Assembly (NCBI GenBank): GCA_013911745.1
Contig: JACESO010000013.1
Coordinates: 1 to 46,360, forward strand
Length of the DNA: 46,360 nucleotides
Source of the DNA: Sphingobium sp.
GTDB taxonomy: Bacteria; Pseudomonadota; Alphaproteobacteria; Sphingomonadales; Sphingomonadaceae
Direction of reading: 5' to 3'
Shown: positions 17,040-26,552 of the stretch, in pieces
Layout: each line of letters opens with the position of its first letter
Position numbering within the stretch: position 1 is the first letter of the stretch
Made by a program: the position numbers and the translations under genes
Notes under the pieces: generated by a model
Told to the model about the DNA's origin: nothing
Databases searched by the model: none
What the model saw: only the letters and a program-made list of their open reading frames with translations

Positions 17040-17837
17040 GTGGCACGCGAGATTACCGGATTTTCCAACCCGCTAGTAAAGCGCGTCCGCAGCCTGCGCG
17101 AAAAGAAGTTCCGCAAGGCGGAGGGGCTTTTCCTGGCGGAGGGGCTGCGTATCCTGACCGAAGCGCGCGAGGAAGGCGTACTACCCGAAATGCTCTTTCA
17201 CGCTGGGTCCACTCATCCTCTGGCGGTCGACCTGATCGCCGCGATGGAAGAGGCCGGCGGCGACGTCATCGAAACCACGCCCGACATCCTGTCCAAGATC
17301 AGCGGCAAGGACAACGCCCAGGCGGTGGTCGGCGTATATCGCGATCGCCTCACCCCACTTGCCGCGCTGGACCGGACGAAGGCCGACATCTGGATCGTCG
17401 CCCAGTCGCTGCGCGACCCCGGCAACTTGGGCACCATATTGCGCACCGGCGATGCCGTGGGCGCGGGCGGCCTCATCCTCATCGACGACTGCGTCGATCC
17501 CTTCTCGGTCGAATCGGTTCGCGCCAGCATGGGCGCGCTCTTCACCCAGTCGATCACGCAGGCGCGGTGGGAGGAATTCCTGTCCTGGCTGCGTTCCGGC
17601 CCCGGCGAATTGATCGGCACCAGCCTCAAGGCGACCCAGGATTATCAGCAGCCGCGCTATCGCAGCCCGTCCTTCCTGCTTGTAGGCAACGAGGCGCAGG
17701 GCCTGCCCGAAGACTATGAGGCGCAATGCGACCTCCTGGTGAAGATGCCGATGCTAGGCAAGGCCGACAGCCTGAACGCCGCGGTGGCGACGGCGGTCAT
17801 GGCCTATGAATTGCTGAATCAGAAACGAAAGTCATAG
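17040..17837 (+). CDS. TrmH/SpoU family RNA 2'-O-methyltransferase
   Basis: A 265-aa SPOUT-class methyltransferase that would methylate ribose 2'-OH in rRNA or tRNA using SAM through a knotted active site. It has an N-terminal substrate-binding domain (SNPLVKRVRSLREKKFRKAE, then FLAEGLRIL), followed by SPOUT motif 1 (LRDPGNLGTILRTGDAVGAG), motif 2 (LLVGNEAQGLPEDY) and motif 3 (MPMLGKADSLNAAVATAVM). The start is GTG at 17040 because coding similarity begins with AREITGFSNP and no upstream ATG gives a sensible N-terminus. Which RNA is modified cannot be read from the sequence. Confidence 0.9.
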   Translation: MAREITGFSNPLVKRVRSLREKKFRKAEGLFLAEGLRILTEAREEGVLPEMLFHAGSTHPLAVDLIAAMEEAGGDVIETTPDILSKISGKDNAQAVVGVYRDRLTPLAALDRTKADIWIVAQSLRDPGNLGTILRTGDAVGAGGLILIDDCVDPFSVESVRASMGALFTQSITQARWEEFLSWLRSGPGELIGTSLKATQDYQQPRYRSPSFLLVGNEAQGLPEDYEAQCDLLVKMPMLGKADSLNAAVATAVMAYELLNQKRKS

Positions 17838-17843
17838 ATCATC

Positions 17844-17920
17844 GTCATCCCAGAGCAGGCTGGGATCTCGCTTTTTGCTGCGAGAGAGAGAAGAGAGATG
17901 CCAGCCTCCGCTGGCATGAC
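17844..17920. repeat. Paired-palindrome intergenic repeat, copy A
   Basis: Two short palindromes are separated by about 31 nt. ATCCCAG (17847-17853) pairs with CTGGGAT (17860-17866), and ATGCCAGC (17898-17905) pairs with GCTGGCAT (17910-17917). The outer ends GTCAT and ATGAC are also complementary, so the block can form a larger cruciform. It has the same architecture as 26799-26878. Such elements are very common in sphingomonad genomes and look like non-autonomous REP/MITE-type repeats. The right end reaches to 17 nt before the MFS start codon. Confidence 0.8.
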
Positions 17921-17936
17921 GGAACGGGGAAAAGAC

Positions 17937-19211
17937 ATGGCGGGGACGAGTGGCATCGGCGAAATGTGGCGGCACAAGCGCGTGTTGGCCGCGAGCCTCA
18001 TCGGCACGGCGGTAGAATTCTACGACTTCTACATCTACGCGACGGCCGCCAGCCTGATCTTCCCCGCGCTGTTCTTCCCTTCTTCATCGCCCAGCGCGCA
18101 ACTGATGGCTTCCTATGGCAGCCTCGCACTCGCCTTTCTCGCCCGTCCCCTCGGCGCTGCGGTGTTCGGTCATTATGGCGACCGCATCGGGCGCAAGGCG
18201 ACGCTGGTCACGTCGCTCATGCTGATGGGCGGCTGCACGCTGGCGATCGGCTTCCTGCCCACGCATCAGCAGATCGGCTTCTGGGCGCCGCTCATCCTCT
18301 GTCTCCTGCGCTTCGGCCAGGGCCTTGGCCTTGGCGGCGAATGGGGCGGCGCGGCGCTGCTGGCGGTGGAAAACGCCCCACCCGGCTGGCGCGCGCGCTT
18401 CGGCATGTTCCCGCAGCTGGGCGCTCCGGTCGGGTTCATCGCGGCCAACGGTCTGTTCCTCGTCCTCGGGACGATGCTGTCCGATGCGGATTTCTATGCC
18501 TGGGGCTGGCGCCTGCCCTTCCTTGGCAGCAGCGTGCTGGTCTTCCTCGGCCTCTGGGTGCGGCTGAAGCTCACCGAAACGCCGGAGTTCGCCGCCGCAA
18601 AGGCGGAAGCGCCGCCGCCTGCCGTCCCGCTCGCGACTTTGCTCTCCTCGCACCTGGGCGCGGCGATCGCCGGCACCTTCGCCTGCGCGGCCTGCTTCGC
18701 CATCTATTATATCGCGACCGCCTTCGCGCTCGGCTACGGCACCACGACGCTGGGGATCGACCGCAGCACCTTCCTCTCGCTGCAACTCGGCGCGATCCTC
18801 TTCATGGCGGTCAGCATCGTCCTCGCCGGCTGGTGGGCGGACCGGGCCAGCCCGACCCGCGTTCTGGCCTGGGGCTGCGGCGGCGCGGTGCTGATGGGCA
18901 TCGTCTTCGGCCCCCTGATCGGCGCGGGCACGCTGCTTCCGATCTTCCTCGCGCTTGCGCTGGCGCTGTTCCTGATGGGCTTCGTCTACGGGCCGCTGGG
19001 CGCCTATCTCCCCGCCCTTTTTCCGATCCAGCTGCGCTATACGGGGGCATCCTTCGCCTTCAACCTGGGCGGCATTCTCGGCGGCGCGCTTGCCCCGATC
19101 GTCGCGACTTGGCTGATCGCCACCCAGGGCGTCGCGCTCGTCGGCCTCTATATGTCGGTCGCCGCCGCCATCAGCCTCATCGGCCTATGGTGGACCAGTC
19201 GCTACCCCTGA
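17937..19211 (+). CDS. MFS transporter, metabolite:H+ symporter type
   Basis: A 424-aa major facilitator protein with about 12 membrane spans. The N-terminal GTAVEFYDFYIYATAASLIF matches the metabolite:H+ symporter subfamily (proline/betaine, alpha-ketoglutarate and shikimate carriers). The loop 2-3 motif GDRIGRKATLV and the helix 5 region GLGGEWGGAALL are also present. I chose ATG 17937 because GGGGA lies 6 nt upstream. An in-frame ATG at 17916 lies inside the palindromic repeat. Substrate is not predictable, but a small organic acid or zwitterion is likely by family. Confidence 0.9.
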   Translation: MAGTSGIGEMWRHKRVLAASLIGTAVEFYDFYIYATAASLIFPALFFPSSSPSAQLMASYGSLALAFLARPLGAAVFGHYGDRIGRKATLVTSLMLMGGCTLAIGFLPTHQQIGFWAPLILCLLRFGQGLGLGGEWGGAALLAVENAPPGWRARFGMFPQLGAPVGFIAANGLFLVLGTMLSDADFYAWGWRLPFLGSSVLVFLGLWVRLKLTETPEFAAAKAEAPPPAVPLATLLSSHLGAAIAGTFACAACFAIYYIATAFALGYGTTTLGIDRSTFLSLQLGAILFMAVSIVLAGWWADRASPTRVLAWGCGGAVLMGIVFGPLIGAGTLLPIFLALALALFLMGFVYGPLGAYLPALFPIQLRYTGASFAFNLGGILGGALAPIVATWLIATQGVALVGLYMSVAAAISLIGLWWTSRYP

Positions 19212-19215
19212 CGCG

Positions 19216-19728
19216 TCAGATCGGCTTGCGCATCAGGATCAGCGGCACGCCGCTGTCCTCGAACGCGCGCACGTCCTCAAAGCCGAAGCGGCGGTAGAGC
19301 GGCAAACCCGCCATCGTCGCGGACAGTTCGAGCGCCCAGAAGCCCTCCGCCCGCGCTGCTGCTTCGCACAAGGACAGAATCAGCATCCCCACGCCCTGCC
19401 GCACATGATCAGGGTGGGTGTACATCGCCCGAACCTTCGCCGCCTCACGCGCCGGGTCGAGCAACCGATCGTCGCGCCCGGCGCTGCCGTCATTGCCATA
19501 AGGCGTCGCCCGCCGGCTCCATCCCCCGCATCCCGCGATCGCGCCGTCCCGCTCCACCACGAAATAAGTGCCGTCCGCGATCAGTCGCCGATCCAGCCCC
19601 ATGAAGCCATGGGACGCGCGCACCTGCGCCGGGCTGAGAAAGGCGTCCTGCAACCGGTCGATGGCGAGGGTCATCACAGTGGAAAGGACGGGTTCGTCCG
19701 ATGGCAGGGCAAGGCGGTGGTTAAGCAT
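19216..19728 (-). CDS. GNAT family N-acetyltransferase
   Basis: A 170-aa acetyl-CoA-dependent acetyltransferase of the GNAT fold. The acetyl-CoA pyrophosphate-binding motif A is seen as VRAMYTHPDHVRQGVGMLIL (Q/RxxGxG type), followed by helix and strand LELSATMAGLPLYRRFGFED, where LYRRFGF is the common C-terminal block. The strand YFVVERDGAIAGCGGW precedes it. The acceptor is unknown. It converges with the MFS gene with a 4-nt gap and is divergent from the TonB receptor. Confidence 0.88.
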   Translation of the reverse strand: MLNHRLALPSDEPVLSTVMTLAIDRLQDAFLSPAQVRASHGFMGLDRRLIADGTYFVVERDGAIAGCGGWSRRATPYGNDGSAGRDDRLLDPAREAAKVRAMYTHPDHVRQGVGMLILSLCEAAARAEGFWALELSATMAGLPLYRRFGFEDVRAFEDSGVPLILMRKPI

Positions 19729-19963
19729 GGGTCCAATTCAGATTGTGGAGGTAGCTACAACGAACGAACGCCATCAATCCGCAATAAAAAAATTCCGTGT
19801 GTAGCTTTTATGTAACACATTGGCCAAATCCTGCGTCGCCCCTTCGCAGTCGCAACAAGCCACCTTGAGCCAAGCGGTACTCGACATATGCTGGCAACAA
19901 AACTCGGGACGTCAGAGGATGGATTGAAGGGCCCTGATACGATCAAAAAAGGGGGCTTAATCT

Positions 19964-22588
19964 ATGACCGAACACATATTCGCCCGTGGCCTGACCGCGG
20001 CGTTGCTCGCTACCACGATGCTGGGCGCCATGGCCTCGCCAGCCTTCGCGCAAGAGCCTGCCCCCCCCGCGGCGGAGGATGCGGAGCAGCCAACGATCGT
20101 CGTCATCGGAACGCGGCGCACCGATCGTTCCGTCACCGATTCGGCATCGCCCATCGACGTCATCGGGGCAGCGGAACTGGCGACCCAGCCGGCGGCCGAC
20201 ATGCTCGAAGTCGTGAAAAACCTCGTGCCCAGCTTCAACGTCGCGCAGAACGCGATTTCCGACGCTTCCACCTTCGTTCGCGCTCCGTCCATCCGCGGCC
20301 TTGCGGGCGACATGGCGCTGGTCATGATCAACGGCAAGCGCTTCAACCGCTCCGCGCTGGTGCAGGTCGCGGCCGGCGACCCGACCAACAATCTCTCGCA
20401 GGGCTCCGACATTGCGGTGCTGCCATCCATCGCCTTTGGCAACCTGCAAATCCTGCGTGAAGGCGCGACCGCGCAATATGGTTCGGACGCCATCGCCGGC
20501 GTGCTGAACTATGCGCTGCGCGAGGACGAAGGACTGGAAGTCAACACCCGCTACGGCCAGTTCTACGACAATGGCGGCGACGGCATATCGCGGCAGATCG
20601 CGGCCTATGCCGGCGTCAAGCTGGGCGACCGTGGCTTCATCTCGGTCGCGGGCGAATATAACAAGGACGATGGCACCATCCGCAACGCGACCCGGCCCAG
20701 CGCCGTATTGTTTGCGCAGGCAAATCCCGGTCTGGCGTCGCAACTGCCCAACTATCCCGACCCGGTGCAGATTTTCGGCAATTCGCCGGCCGAAGGATGG
20801 AAGGCCACGGTCAACGCCCATTATGACGTAACCGACGCGACCCAGCTCTACGCATTCGGCAATTTCGCGCATTCCAAGATTACGCAAAGCTTCAACTATC
20901 GTCCGCCCATCACCTATTCTGCGACCGACACGGCCGGCGTCGTGCGTCCGCAGTCACGCAACACGGCGTTCAGCCATCCGATCTACCTGACCCCCTGCCC
21001 GGCGAACAGCCAGACCTGCGCCGCAGGCGGGTTCGTGAAGGACAACAATACCTTCTCCTTCTCCTCATTGTATCCGGCGGGCTTTACCCCCCAGTTCGTG
21101 GGTGTGAAGGATCAGGCATTCGGCGTATTGGGCATCAAGGGTGACCTGATCGAGAACCTGACGTTCGACGTGTCGGGATCGCTCAGCCGCAACGCGCTGA
21201 CCCTGTCCATGTTCGACTCGCTCAGCCCCTCCTATGGGCCGCTCTCGCAGACGGAGTTTGAATTCGGTTCGCTGATCCAGAGGGAAACCAATCTGAACGC
21301 CGATTTCGTCTATTCGCTTGATGCCGGCCTGGCCAGCCCGGTCACCATCGCGTTCGGCGGCGAATATCGCAAGGAAACCTACGAGGCGACCGAAGGCGAC
21401 CCACAATCCTATGGCATCGGGCCGTATGCCACTCAGGTGCTGTATGTCGAAACGGCGCCCGGCGTGTACGCTCTGGATTCCACCGTCACCATGCCCCCCG
21501 GTGCGAGCGGCTATGGCGGCACCAGCCCGGATGCGGCCGACAGCTTTTCGCAACATTCCTATGCCGGCTATCTCAGCGCGGAAGTCGACCTGACCGACAC
21601 GCTGTCGGTGGGCGCCGCTGGTCGCTATGAACATTACAGCACCTTCGGGTCCGCCACGGTGGGCAAGGTCAACGCGCTGTGGAAGATCACGCCGGCAGTC
21701 TCGGTACGCGGTACGATCGGCACCGGCTATCACGCGCCGTCGCCGGGCCAGAGCAACGTCCAGATTCTGACGACGGCCTTCACCAACGGTATTCAGGTGC
21801 AGACGGGCACCTATCCCGTCAGCAATCCGATTGCGCAATATTTCGGCGCAACCCCTCTGAAGCCGGAAAAGTCCACCAACTACGGTCTGGGCTTCGTGTT
21901 CAAGCCCTTGCCCAATCTGACTCTGACGGTCGACGGTTACTGGATCAAGATCAAGGATCGTATCGGCACGTCGCAGACCTATAGCGTCACCGCCGCGGAC
22001 ATCGCTGCCCAGCCCGCCCTGCTGGCGGTGGGGGTCGGCGGCGACGTCAATTACCCCACGAGCGCCTACGACTCACGGACTGCGGGTATCGACTTTGTCG
22101 GCACCTACAGGACGGGTCTGGGTGATGGTTCGCTCAACCTGACGCTGGCCTATAACTATAATGAAACGAAGGTGACGAAGTTCGATGCGGCTATCATCAG
22201 CGCCTCCCAGAAGAAAGACATCGAAGGCACCATTCCAAAGCATCGCGCTACGTTGACTGGAACCTATGCCATCGGCGACCTAACGATCACGGCGCGTGAG
22301 AACTTCTTCGGCTCGTTCATTCTGGAAGACGCGTTCCCCGGTCAGAAATTCGGGTCCAAATTCACCACCGACCTGGAAGTCAGCTACAAGATCGCCGACC
22401 ATTACACGTTGGCGGTGGGCGCGACCAACCTGTTCAATACCTACCCGGACAAGATCAAGGCGACTGCCGCAAACCCGATCTACGTGCTGACCAACAGCCT
22501 GTCGAACGGCCAGGTCTATCCGAACAGCGGCGGGCCTTTCGGCGCCAATGGCGGCTTCTGGTACGCCCGCCTGAAGGTGAAGATCTGA
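19964..22588 (+). CDS. TonB-dependent outer-membrane receptor
   Basis: An 874-aa outer-membrane transporter that uses TonB energy to import a ligand. The N-terminus has a Sec signal peptide (LTAALLATTMLGAMASPAFA, with cleavage after AFA), a Pro/Glu-rich linker, a probable TonB box TIVVIGTRR and a plug domain (SASPIDVIGAAEL through LREGATAQYGSDAIAGVLN). The remainder is the 22-stranded barrel, ending in FWYARLKVKI with alternating hydrophobic residues. The 235-nt upstream region is relatively AT-rich and holds an AAGGGGG Shine-Dalgarno sequence. No transport partner is adjacent, so the ligand (siderophore, glycan or cobalamin) is unknown. Confidence 0.95.
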   Translation: MTEHIFARGLTAALLATTMLGAMASPAFAQEPAPPAAEDAEQPTIVVIGTRRTDRSVTDSASPIDVIGAAELATQPAADMLEVVKNLVPSFNVAQNAISDASTFVRAPSIRGLAGDMALVMINGKRFNRSALVQVAAGDPTNNLSQGSDIAVLPSIAFGNLQILREGATAQYGSDAIAGVLNYALREDEGLEVNTRYGQFYDNGGDGISRQIAAYAGVKLGDRGFISVAGEYNKDDGTIRNATRPSAVLFAQANPGLASQLPNYPDPVQIFGNSPAEGWKATVNAHYDVTDATQLYAFGNFAHSKITQSFNYRPPITYSATDTAGVVRPQSRNTAFSHPIYLTPCPANSQTCAAGGFVKDNNTFSFSSLYPAGFTPQFVGVKDQAFGVLGIKGDLIENLTFDVSGSLSRNALTLSMFDSLSPSYGPLSQTEFEFGSLIQRETNLNADFVYSLDAGLASPVTIAFGGEYRKETYEATEGDPQSYGIGPYATQVLYVETAPGVYALDSTVTMPPGASGYGGTSPDAADSFSQHSYAGYLSAEVDLTDTLSVGAAGRYEHYSTFGSATVGKVNALWKITPAVSVRGTIGTGYHAPSPGQSNVQILTTAFTNGIQVQTGTYPVSNPIAQYFGATPLKPEKSTNYGLGFVFKPLPNLTLTVDGYWIKIKDRIGTSQTYSVTAADIAAQPALLAVGVGGDVNYPTSAYDSRTAGIDFVGTYRTGLGDGSLNLTLAYNYNETKVTKFDAAIISASQKKDIEGTIPKHRATLTGTYAIGDLTITARENFFGSFILEDAFPGQKFGSKFTTDLEVSYKIADHYTLAVGATNLFNTYPDKIKATAANPIYVLTNSLSNGQVYPNSGGPFGANGGFWYARLKVKI

Positions 22589-22610
22589 CAGCCAGCTTCA
22601 CGCAAAAAGA

Positions 22611-22641
22611 AATCGGGCGCCGAAAGGCGCCCGATTTTTTA
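22611..22641. terminator. Bidirectional rho-independent terminator
   Basis: AATCGGGCGCC, loop GAAA, then GGCGCCCGATT followed by a T run. The 11-bp perfect stem with a GNRA tetraloop is also flanked by A/T-rich sequence on the other strand. It therefore serves the TonB receptor gene (plus) and the rplS operon (minus), which converge here. Confidence 0.92.
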
Positions 22642-22697
22642 AGTCCCATTGCGAAGCGGGGAAGAAGGTGCTGGCAGCGTCTTCTTCCTCCAGCCAA

Positions 22698-23063
<366 letters not shown>

Positions 23064-23069
23064 GTAACG

Positions 23070-23807
23070 TCAGTCCTCAACTTTGCGTTGCGCACCAGAG
23101 GGCGGTTGGTCCCGAACGCCGATATGACGTTCCCAAAGGTCCGGCCGCCTTAGCCGTGTATCATCTTCCGCCCTTTGTTTCCGCCAGGCGGCGATCTTCG
23201 CATGATCCCCCGATCGCAACACTTCAGGGATCGTACGCCCCTCCCAGTCTACCGGGCGGGTATAATGCGGATATTCGAGCAGCCCCGTTTCGAAGGACTC
23301 CTCGACTCCGCTTGAAGCCGCGCCCATTACACCGGGAAGCAGCCTGACGCAAGCATCGAGCAGCAGCAGCGCCGCCATCTCTCCGCCCGACAATATGATG
23401 TCGCCCATGCTGACCTGTTCGATCGGCCGCGCGTCGAAAATCCGCTCGTCGAACCCCTCGAACCGGCCACACAGGATGGTCGCGCCCGGCCCCTCCGCCA
23501 GCGCCCTTACCCGCGCCTGCGTGATCGGCGCACCACGCGGCGTCATCGCCAGCACCGGAAGATCGGGCCGCGCGGCCAGCGCATAGTCGACCGCCCTCGC
23601 CACGATGTCGGCGCGCAGCACCATGCCTGCCCCCCCGCCGGCCGGCGTATCGTCCACGGTGCGATGCTTGTCGGTGGCGAAGTCGCGGATATGGATCGGC
23701 GCGCAGGACCATTTACCTTCGGCCAGCGCCCGCCCCGCCAGCGACAGGCCAAGCGGACCGGGGAACATCTCGGGATAGAGGGTGAGAACCTGCGCGGTGA
23801 AGCTCAT
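23070..23807 (-). CDS. trmD: tRNA (guanine(37)-N1)-methyltransferase TrmD
   Basis: TrmD methylates G37 next to the anticodon to prevent +1 frameshifting, using SAM in a trefoil-knot fold. The 245-aa protein begins [20 protein letters not shown] and shows the signature [18 protein letters not shown], the SAM-binding segments [13 protein letters not shown] and [20 protein letters not shown], and [20 protein letters not shown] followed by [10 protein letters not shown]. Its start codon overlaps the stop of a small membrane-protein gene (ATGA), suggesting translational coupling to that gene rather than directly to rimM. Confidence 0.97.
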   Translation of the reverse strand: MSFTAQVLTLYPEMFPGPLGLSLAGRALAEGKWSCAPIHIRDFATDKHRTVDDTPAGGGAGMVLRADIVARAVDYALAARPDLPVLAMTPRGAPITQARVRALAEGPGATILCGRFEGFDERIFDARPIEQVSMGDIILSGGEMAALLLLDACVRLLPGVMGAASSGVEESFETGLLEYPHYTRPVDWEGRTIPEVLRSGDHAKIAAWRKQRAEDDTRLRRPDLWERHIGVRDQPPSGAQRKVED

Positions 23808-24082
23808 CGCCGCCGTGCCCGCAGGCGCGCCGCGGACCAGCCGCCTGCCATGCACAATATCCCGCATATCAGCAGCGCGATGCCGATCGCGCGGAGCATG
23901 TCGGCAAAGGGCCGTTCGGGATGCGCCAGCGCCGGGAGGAGCAACAGCAGGGGGATGGGCAGCACCAGCGCGACCGCCGTCCACAGCTTCGCCCGCCGCG
24001 GCCAGCCGATGCCGTGCAGCCGCCACCCGGCGACCAGCATGAAGATCAGATAGACGGCGGTGACGATCCGGGCCATGTCCAT
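23804..24082 (-). CDS. Small three-span membrane protein between rimM and trmD
   Basis: A 92-aa hydrophobic product starting MDMARIV, with three predicted membrane helices: [35 protein letters not shown] and [20 protein letters not shown]. The C-terminus is Arg-rich ([10 protein letters not shown]) and should face the cytoplasm. It starts 5 nt after the rimM stop and its TGA overlaps the trmD ATG. Such tight packing and a clean hydrophobic pattern support a real gene. ATG 24076 is an alternative start. I do not recognise a characterised family. The gene lies in an operon otherwise devoted to translation and protein targeting. Confidence 0.72.
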   Translation of the reverse strand: MDMARIVTAVYLIFMLVAGWRLHGIGWPRRAKLWTAVALVLPIPLLLLLPALAHPERPFADMLRAIGIALLICGILCMAGGWSAARLRARRR

Positions 24083-24087
24083 GCCGG

Positions 24088-24582
24088 TCAGGACACGAAG
24101 GCGGCGTCGATCACCGCCCCGTCCTCGCCCAGCGTGACGACATGCATCGGCGCCATGAAGCGCCTGGGCTTCTGGCCGTCCACCGCGGGACGCTCGACCT
24201 CGACGATATCGCCCGCGCCGAAATTCTCGACCGCGACGATCTCGCCCAGCGCCTCGCCCTCGCTCGACGTGCAAGGCAGGCCGATGAGGTCGGCATGATA
24301 ATATTCGCCCTCGCCCAGCGGCGGCAGGGCGGATCGCGGCACCGTCAATTCGGTGCCGCGCAACGCCTCGGCCGCGCTGCGATCGCCGATTTCGGCAAAG
24401 CGCGCCACCGCGCCATTGGGGCCGGGACGCACCGACTTCAACGTCAGGCCGCGTCCCGCCGCATCGAAGCCCTTATAGGCTTTGAGGCTTTCCACCCCTT
24501 CGCCGAAGAGCTTCAGGCGAACTTCGCCCGTCACGCCATGCGCGCCGATGATGACGGCGAGGGTGACGGGCTTGTCGGTCAA
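24088..24582 (-). CDS. rimM: Ribosome maturation factor RimM
   Basis: RimM binds S19 and helps mature the 30S head. The 164-aa protein has the N-terminal beta-barrel domain ([20 protein letters not shown]), a PRC-barrel C-terminal half ([12 protein letters not shown], then [18 protein letters not shown]) and ends with the usual FMAPM...VIDAAFVS region. Translation begins at TTG 24582, with AGGG 9 nt upstream, directly after rpsP. It is the third gene of the ffh-to-rplS operon. Confidence 0.95.
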   Translation of the reverse strand: MTDKPVTLAVIIGAHGVTGEVRLKLFGEGVESLKAYKGFDAAGRGLTLKSVRPGPNGAVARFAEIGDRSAAEALRGTELTVPRSALPPLGEGEYYHADLIGLPCTSSEGEALGEIVAVENFGAGDIVEVERPAVDGQKPRRFMAPMHVVTLGEDGAVIDAAFVS

Positions 24583-24587
24583 AGGGT

Positions 24588-25037
24588 TCAGCCCTCGGCC
24601 TGCTCGGCGGCAGCTTCCTCAGCGGGAGCTTCCTCGGCGGCGGGCTCTTCCGCCGGCGCCTTGGCGGCTTCTTCCGCAGCCTTGCGGGCTTCTTCGGCTT
24701 CGGCCAGCTTGGCGGCACGATCTTCGGCGCGCTCCTTGGCCTTCTGGCCCGGCTCGGCCTTGTTCGGGTTGTTGCGCGCCTTGCGCTCCTTCACGCCGGC
24801 GGCGTCGAGGAAGCGGGCGACACGGTCGGTCGGCTGCGCGCCGGCTTCGATCCAGTGCTTGGCCCGCTCGGCGTCCAGAACGACGCGCTTCTCGTCGCCC
24901 TTGGGCAGGACGGGATTGTAGCTGCCGATGCGCTCGATGAACTTGCCGTCACGCGGGGCGCGGCTGTCGGCCACGACGATGCGGTAATAGGGGCGCTTCT
25001 TGGAGCCGCCGCGCGACAGACGGATGGAGGTTGCCAT
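24588..25037 (-). CDS. rpsP: 30S ribosomal protein S16 with Ala/Glu-rich tail
   Basis: The first roughly 80 residues are a standard S16 ([20 protein letters not shown], then [14 protein letters not shown] and [13 protein letters not shown]). The remaining residues to 149 form a low-complexity tail of Ala, Glu, Pro and Lys that is predicted to be disordered or helical. Such tails are usual in alphaproteobacterial S16 and vary in length. Its gene lies between ffh and rimM, 45 nt from ffh and 5 nt from rimM. Confidence 0.96.
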   Translation of the reverse strand: MATSIRLSRGGSKKRPYYRIVVADSRAPRDGKFIERIGSYNPVLPKGDEKRVVLDAERAKHWIEAGAQPTDRVARFLDAAGVKERKARNNPNKAEPGQKAKERAEDRAAKLAEAEEARKAAEEAAKAPAEEPAAEEAPAEEAAAEQAEG

Positions 25038-25082
25038 GGAACTTCTTGCCTTTCTACTTACGATTCAATGCGTTGAAACAAA

Positions 25083-26552
25083 TTACTTCTTCATGAAATT
25101 CTGAAAGCCGGGCGGCAGCTTGGGCATGTTGCCGCCAAGTCCACCCAGGCCACCCAGCCCCGACAGGTCGGGCGGCGATCCGCCCTCCGGCCCGCCAAGA
25201 CCACCCATGCCGCCACCGCCAGTGAACATCTTGGCGAGACCCTTGAGCCCGCCCATCTTGCGGATCTTCTTCATCGCCGTTTCCATCTCCTGATGCATTT
25301 TCAGGAGACGGTTGACGTCCTGCACGGTGCGGCCGGAACCCTTGGCGATGCGGATCTTGCGCTTGGCGTTGATGAGCGCGGGCTTCTCCCGCTCCTTGGG
25401 CGTCATGGAGCCGATCATCGCGTCCAGATGGATCAACGTCTTGTCGTTCGCACCGCTCGCCGCCATCGCCGCCTGCGCCTTCTTGAGGCCCGGCAGCATG
25501 CCCGCAAGCGCGCCAAGCCCGCCCATACGGCGCATCTGATTGAGCTGGGCGCGCAGGTCGTTCATGTCGAACTGACCCTTCGCCATCTTCTTGGCGAGCT
25601 TGTCGGCCTCCTCGGCATCGATCGTCTCGGCCGCGCGCTCGACCAAGCTGACGACATCGCCCATGCCCAGAATGCGCTGCGCGACGCGCGCGGGGTGGAA
25701 GGGTTCGATCGCGTCCAGCTTCTCGCCGGTGCCCGCAAACTTGATCGGCCGACCCGTCACCGCGCGCATCGACAGCGCCGCGCCGCCCCGCGCATCGCCA
25801 TCCATACGGGTCAGCACCACGCCAGTCAGCGGCACCTGCGCCGTGAAGTTGGTCGCGACATTGACCGCGTCCTGCCCCGTCAGCGAGTCGACGACGAGCA
25901 GGATTTCGGCCGGGTTCGCCGCGTCGGCAACCGCCTTCATCTCGTCCATCAGCGCCTGGTCGACATGGAGGCGACCCGCCGTGTCGAGCATCACCACGTC
26001 GAAGCCCTGGAGCTTGGCCGACTGGAGCGCGCGCTTCGCGATCTCGACCGGCTGCTGCCCCGGCACGATCGGCAGCGTCGCCACGTCAGTCTGCGTGCCG
26101 AGCACCGCCAGCTGTTCCTGCGCTGCCGGGCGCTGGACGTCGAGCGACGCCATCAGCACCTTCTTGCGCTCTTTTTCCTTCAGCCGCTTGGCGATCTTGG
26201 CGGTCGTGGTCGTCTTGCCCGACCCCTGAAGCCCGACCATCATGATGACGGCAGGCGGGGTCACGTCGATCAGCAGGTCGCTGGTGTCCGACCCCAACGT
26301 CTCGGTCAGCGTGTCGGAGACGATCTTGACGACCATCTGCCCCGGCGTGACGGAGCGCAGCACGTCGCTGCCCACCGCGCGCTCGGTCGCCTGGTCTACG
26401 AACTGGCGCACCACCGGCAGGGCGACGTCGGCCTCCAGCAGCGCGATCCGCACCTCGCGCATCGCGGCGCGGACATCGTCCTCCGTGAGCGCGCCGCGCC
26501 CCCGCAGCTTGTCGAAGACCCCGCCTAGACGATCGCTGAGCGAATCGAACAT
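25083..26552 (-). CDS. ffh: Signal recognition particle protein Ffh
   Basis: Ffh binds signal sequences and SRP RNA and delivers ribosomes to FtsY at the membrane. The 489-aa protein has an N domain (residues 1-100), a GTPase G domain with GLQGSGKT (107-114), DTAGRLHVDQ and TRMDGDARGG, and a Met-rich M domain with the RNA-binding SGRTVQDVNRLLKMHQEM region. The C-terminal end is Gly/Met/Pro-rich. I chose the second of two adjacent ATG codons (26552) because GAGG lies 5 nt from it. It heads the operon to rplS. Its receptor ftsY is 4 kb away on the opposite strand. Confidence 0.96.
   Translation of the reverse strand: MFDSLSDRLGGVFDKLRGRGALTEDDVRAAMREVRIALLEADVALPVVRQFVDQATERAVGSDVLRSVTPGQMVVKIVSDTLTETLGSDTSDLLIDVTPPAVIMMVGLQGSGKTTTTAKIAKRLKEKERKKVLMASLDVQRPAAQEQLAVLGTQTDVATLPIVPGQQPVEIAKRALQSAKLQGFDVVMLDTAGRLHVDQALMDEMKAVADAANPAEILLVVDSLTGQDAVNVATNFTAQVPLTGVVLTRMDGDARGGAALSMRAVTGRPIKFAGTGEKLDAIEPFHPARVAQRILGMGDVVSLVERAAETIDAEEADKLAKKMAKGQFDMNDLRAQLNQMRRMGGLGALAGMLPGLKKAQAAMAASGANDKTLIHLDAMIGSMTPKEREKPALINAKRKIRIAKGSGRTVQDVNRLLKMHQEMETAMKKIRKMGGLKGLAKMFTGGGGMGGLGGPEGGSPPDLSGLGGLGGLGGNMPKLPPGFQNFMKK

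Noticed and set aside
17819..18007. Small minus-strand ORF with PAEAGIS...PACSGMT
   Set aside because: It is the translation of the palindromic repeat, a frequent false gene in sphingomonad annotations.
19888..20460. Open frame beginning 76 nt before the TonB receptor and overlapping it in another frame
   Set aside because: Its product past the first 30 residues is the out-of-frame reading of the receptor signal peptide and plug. No Shine-Dalgarno support.
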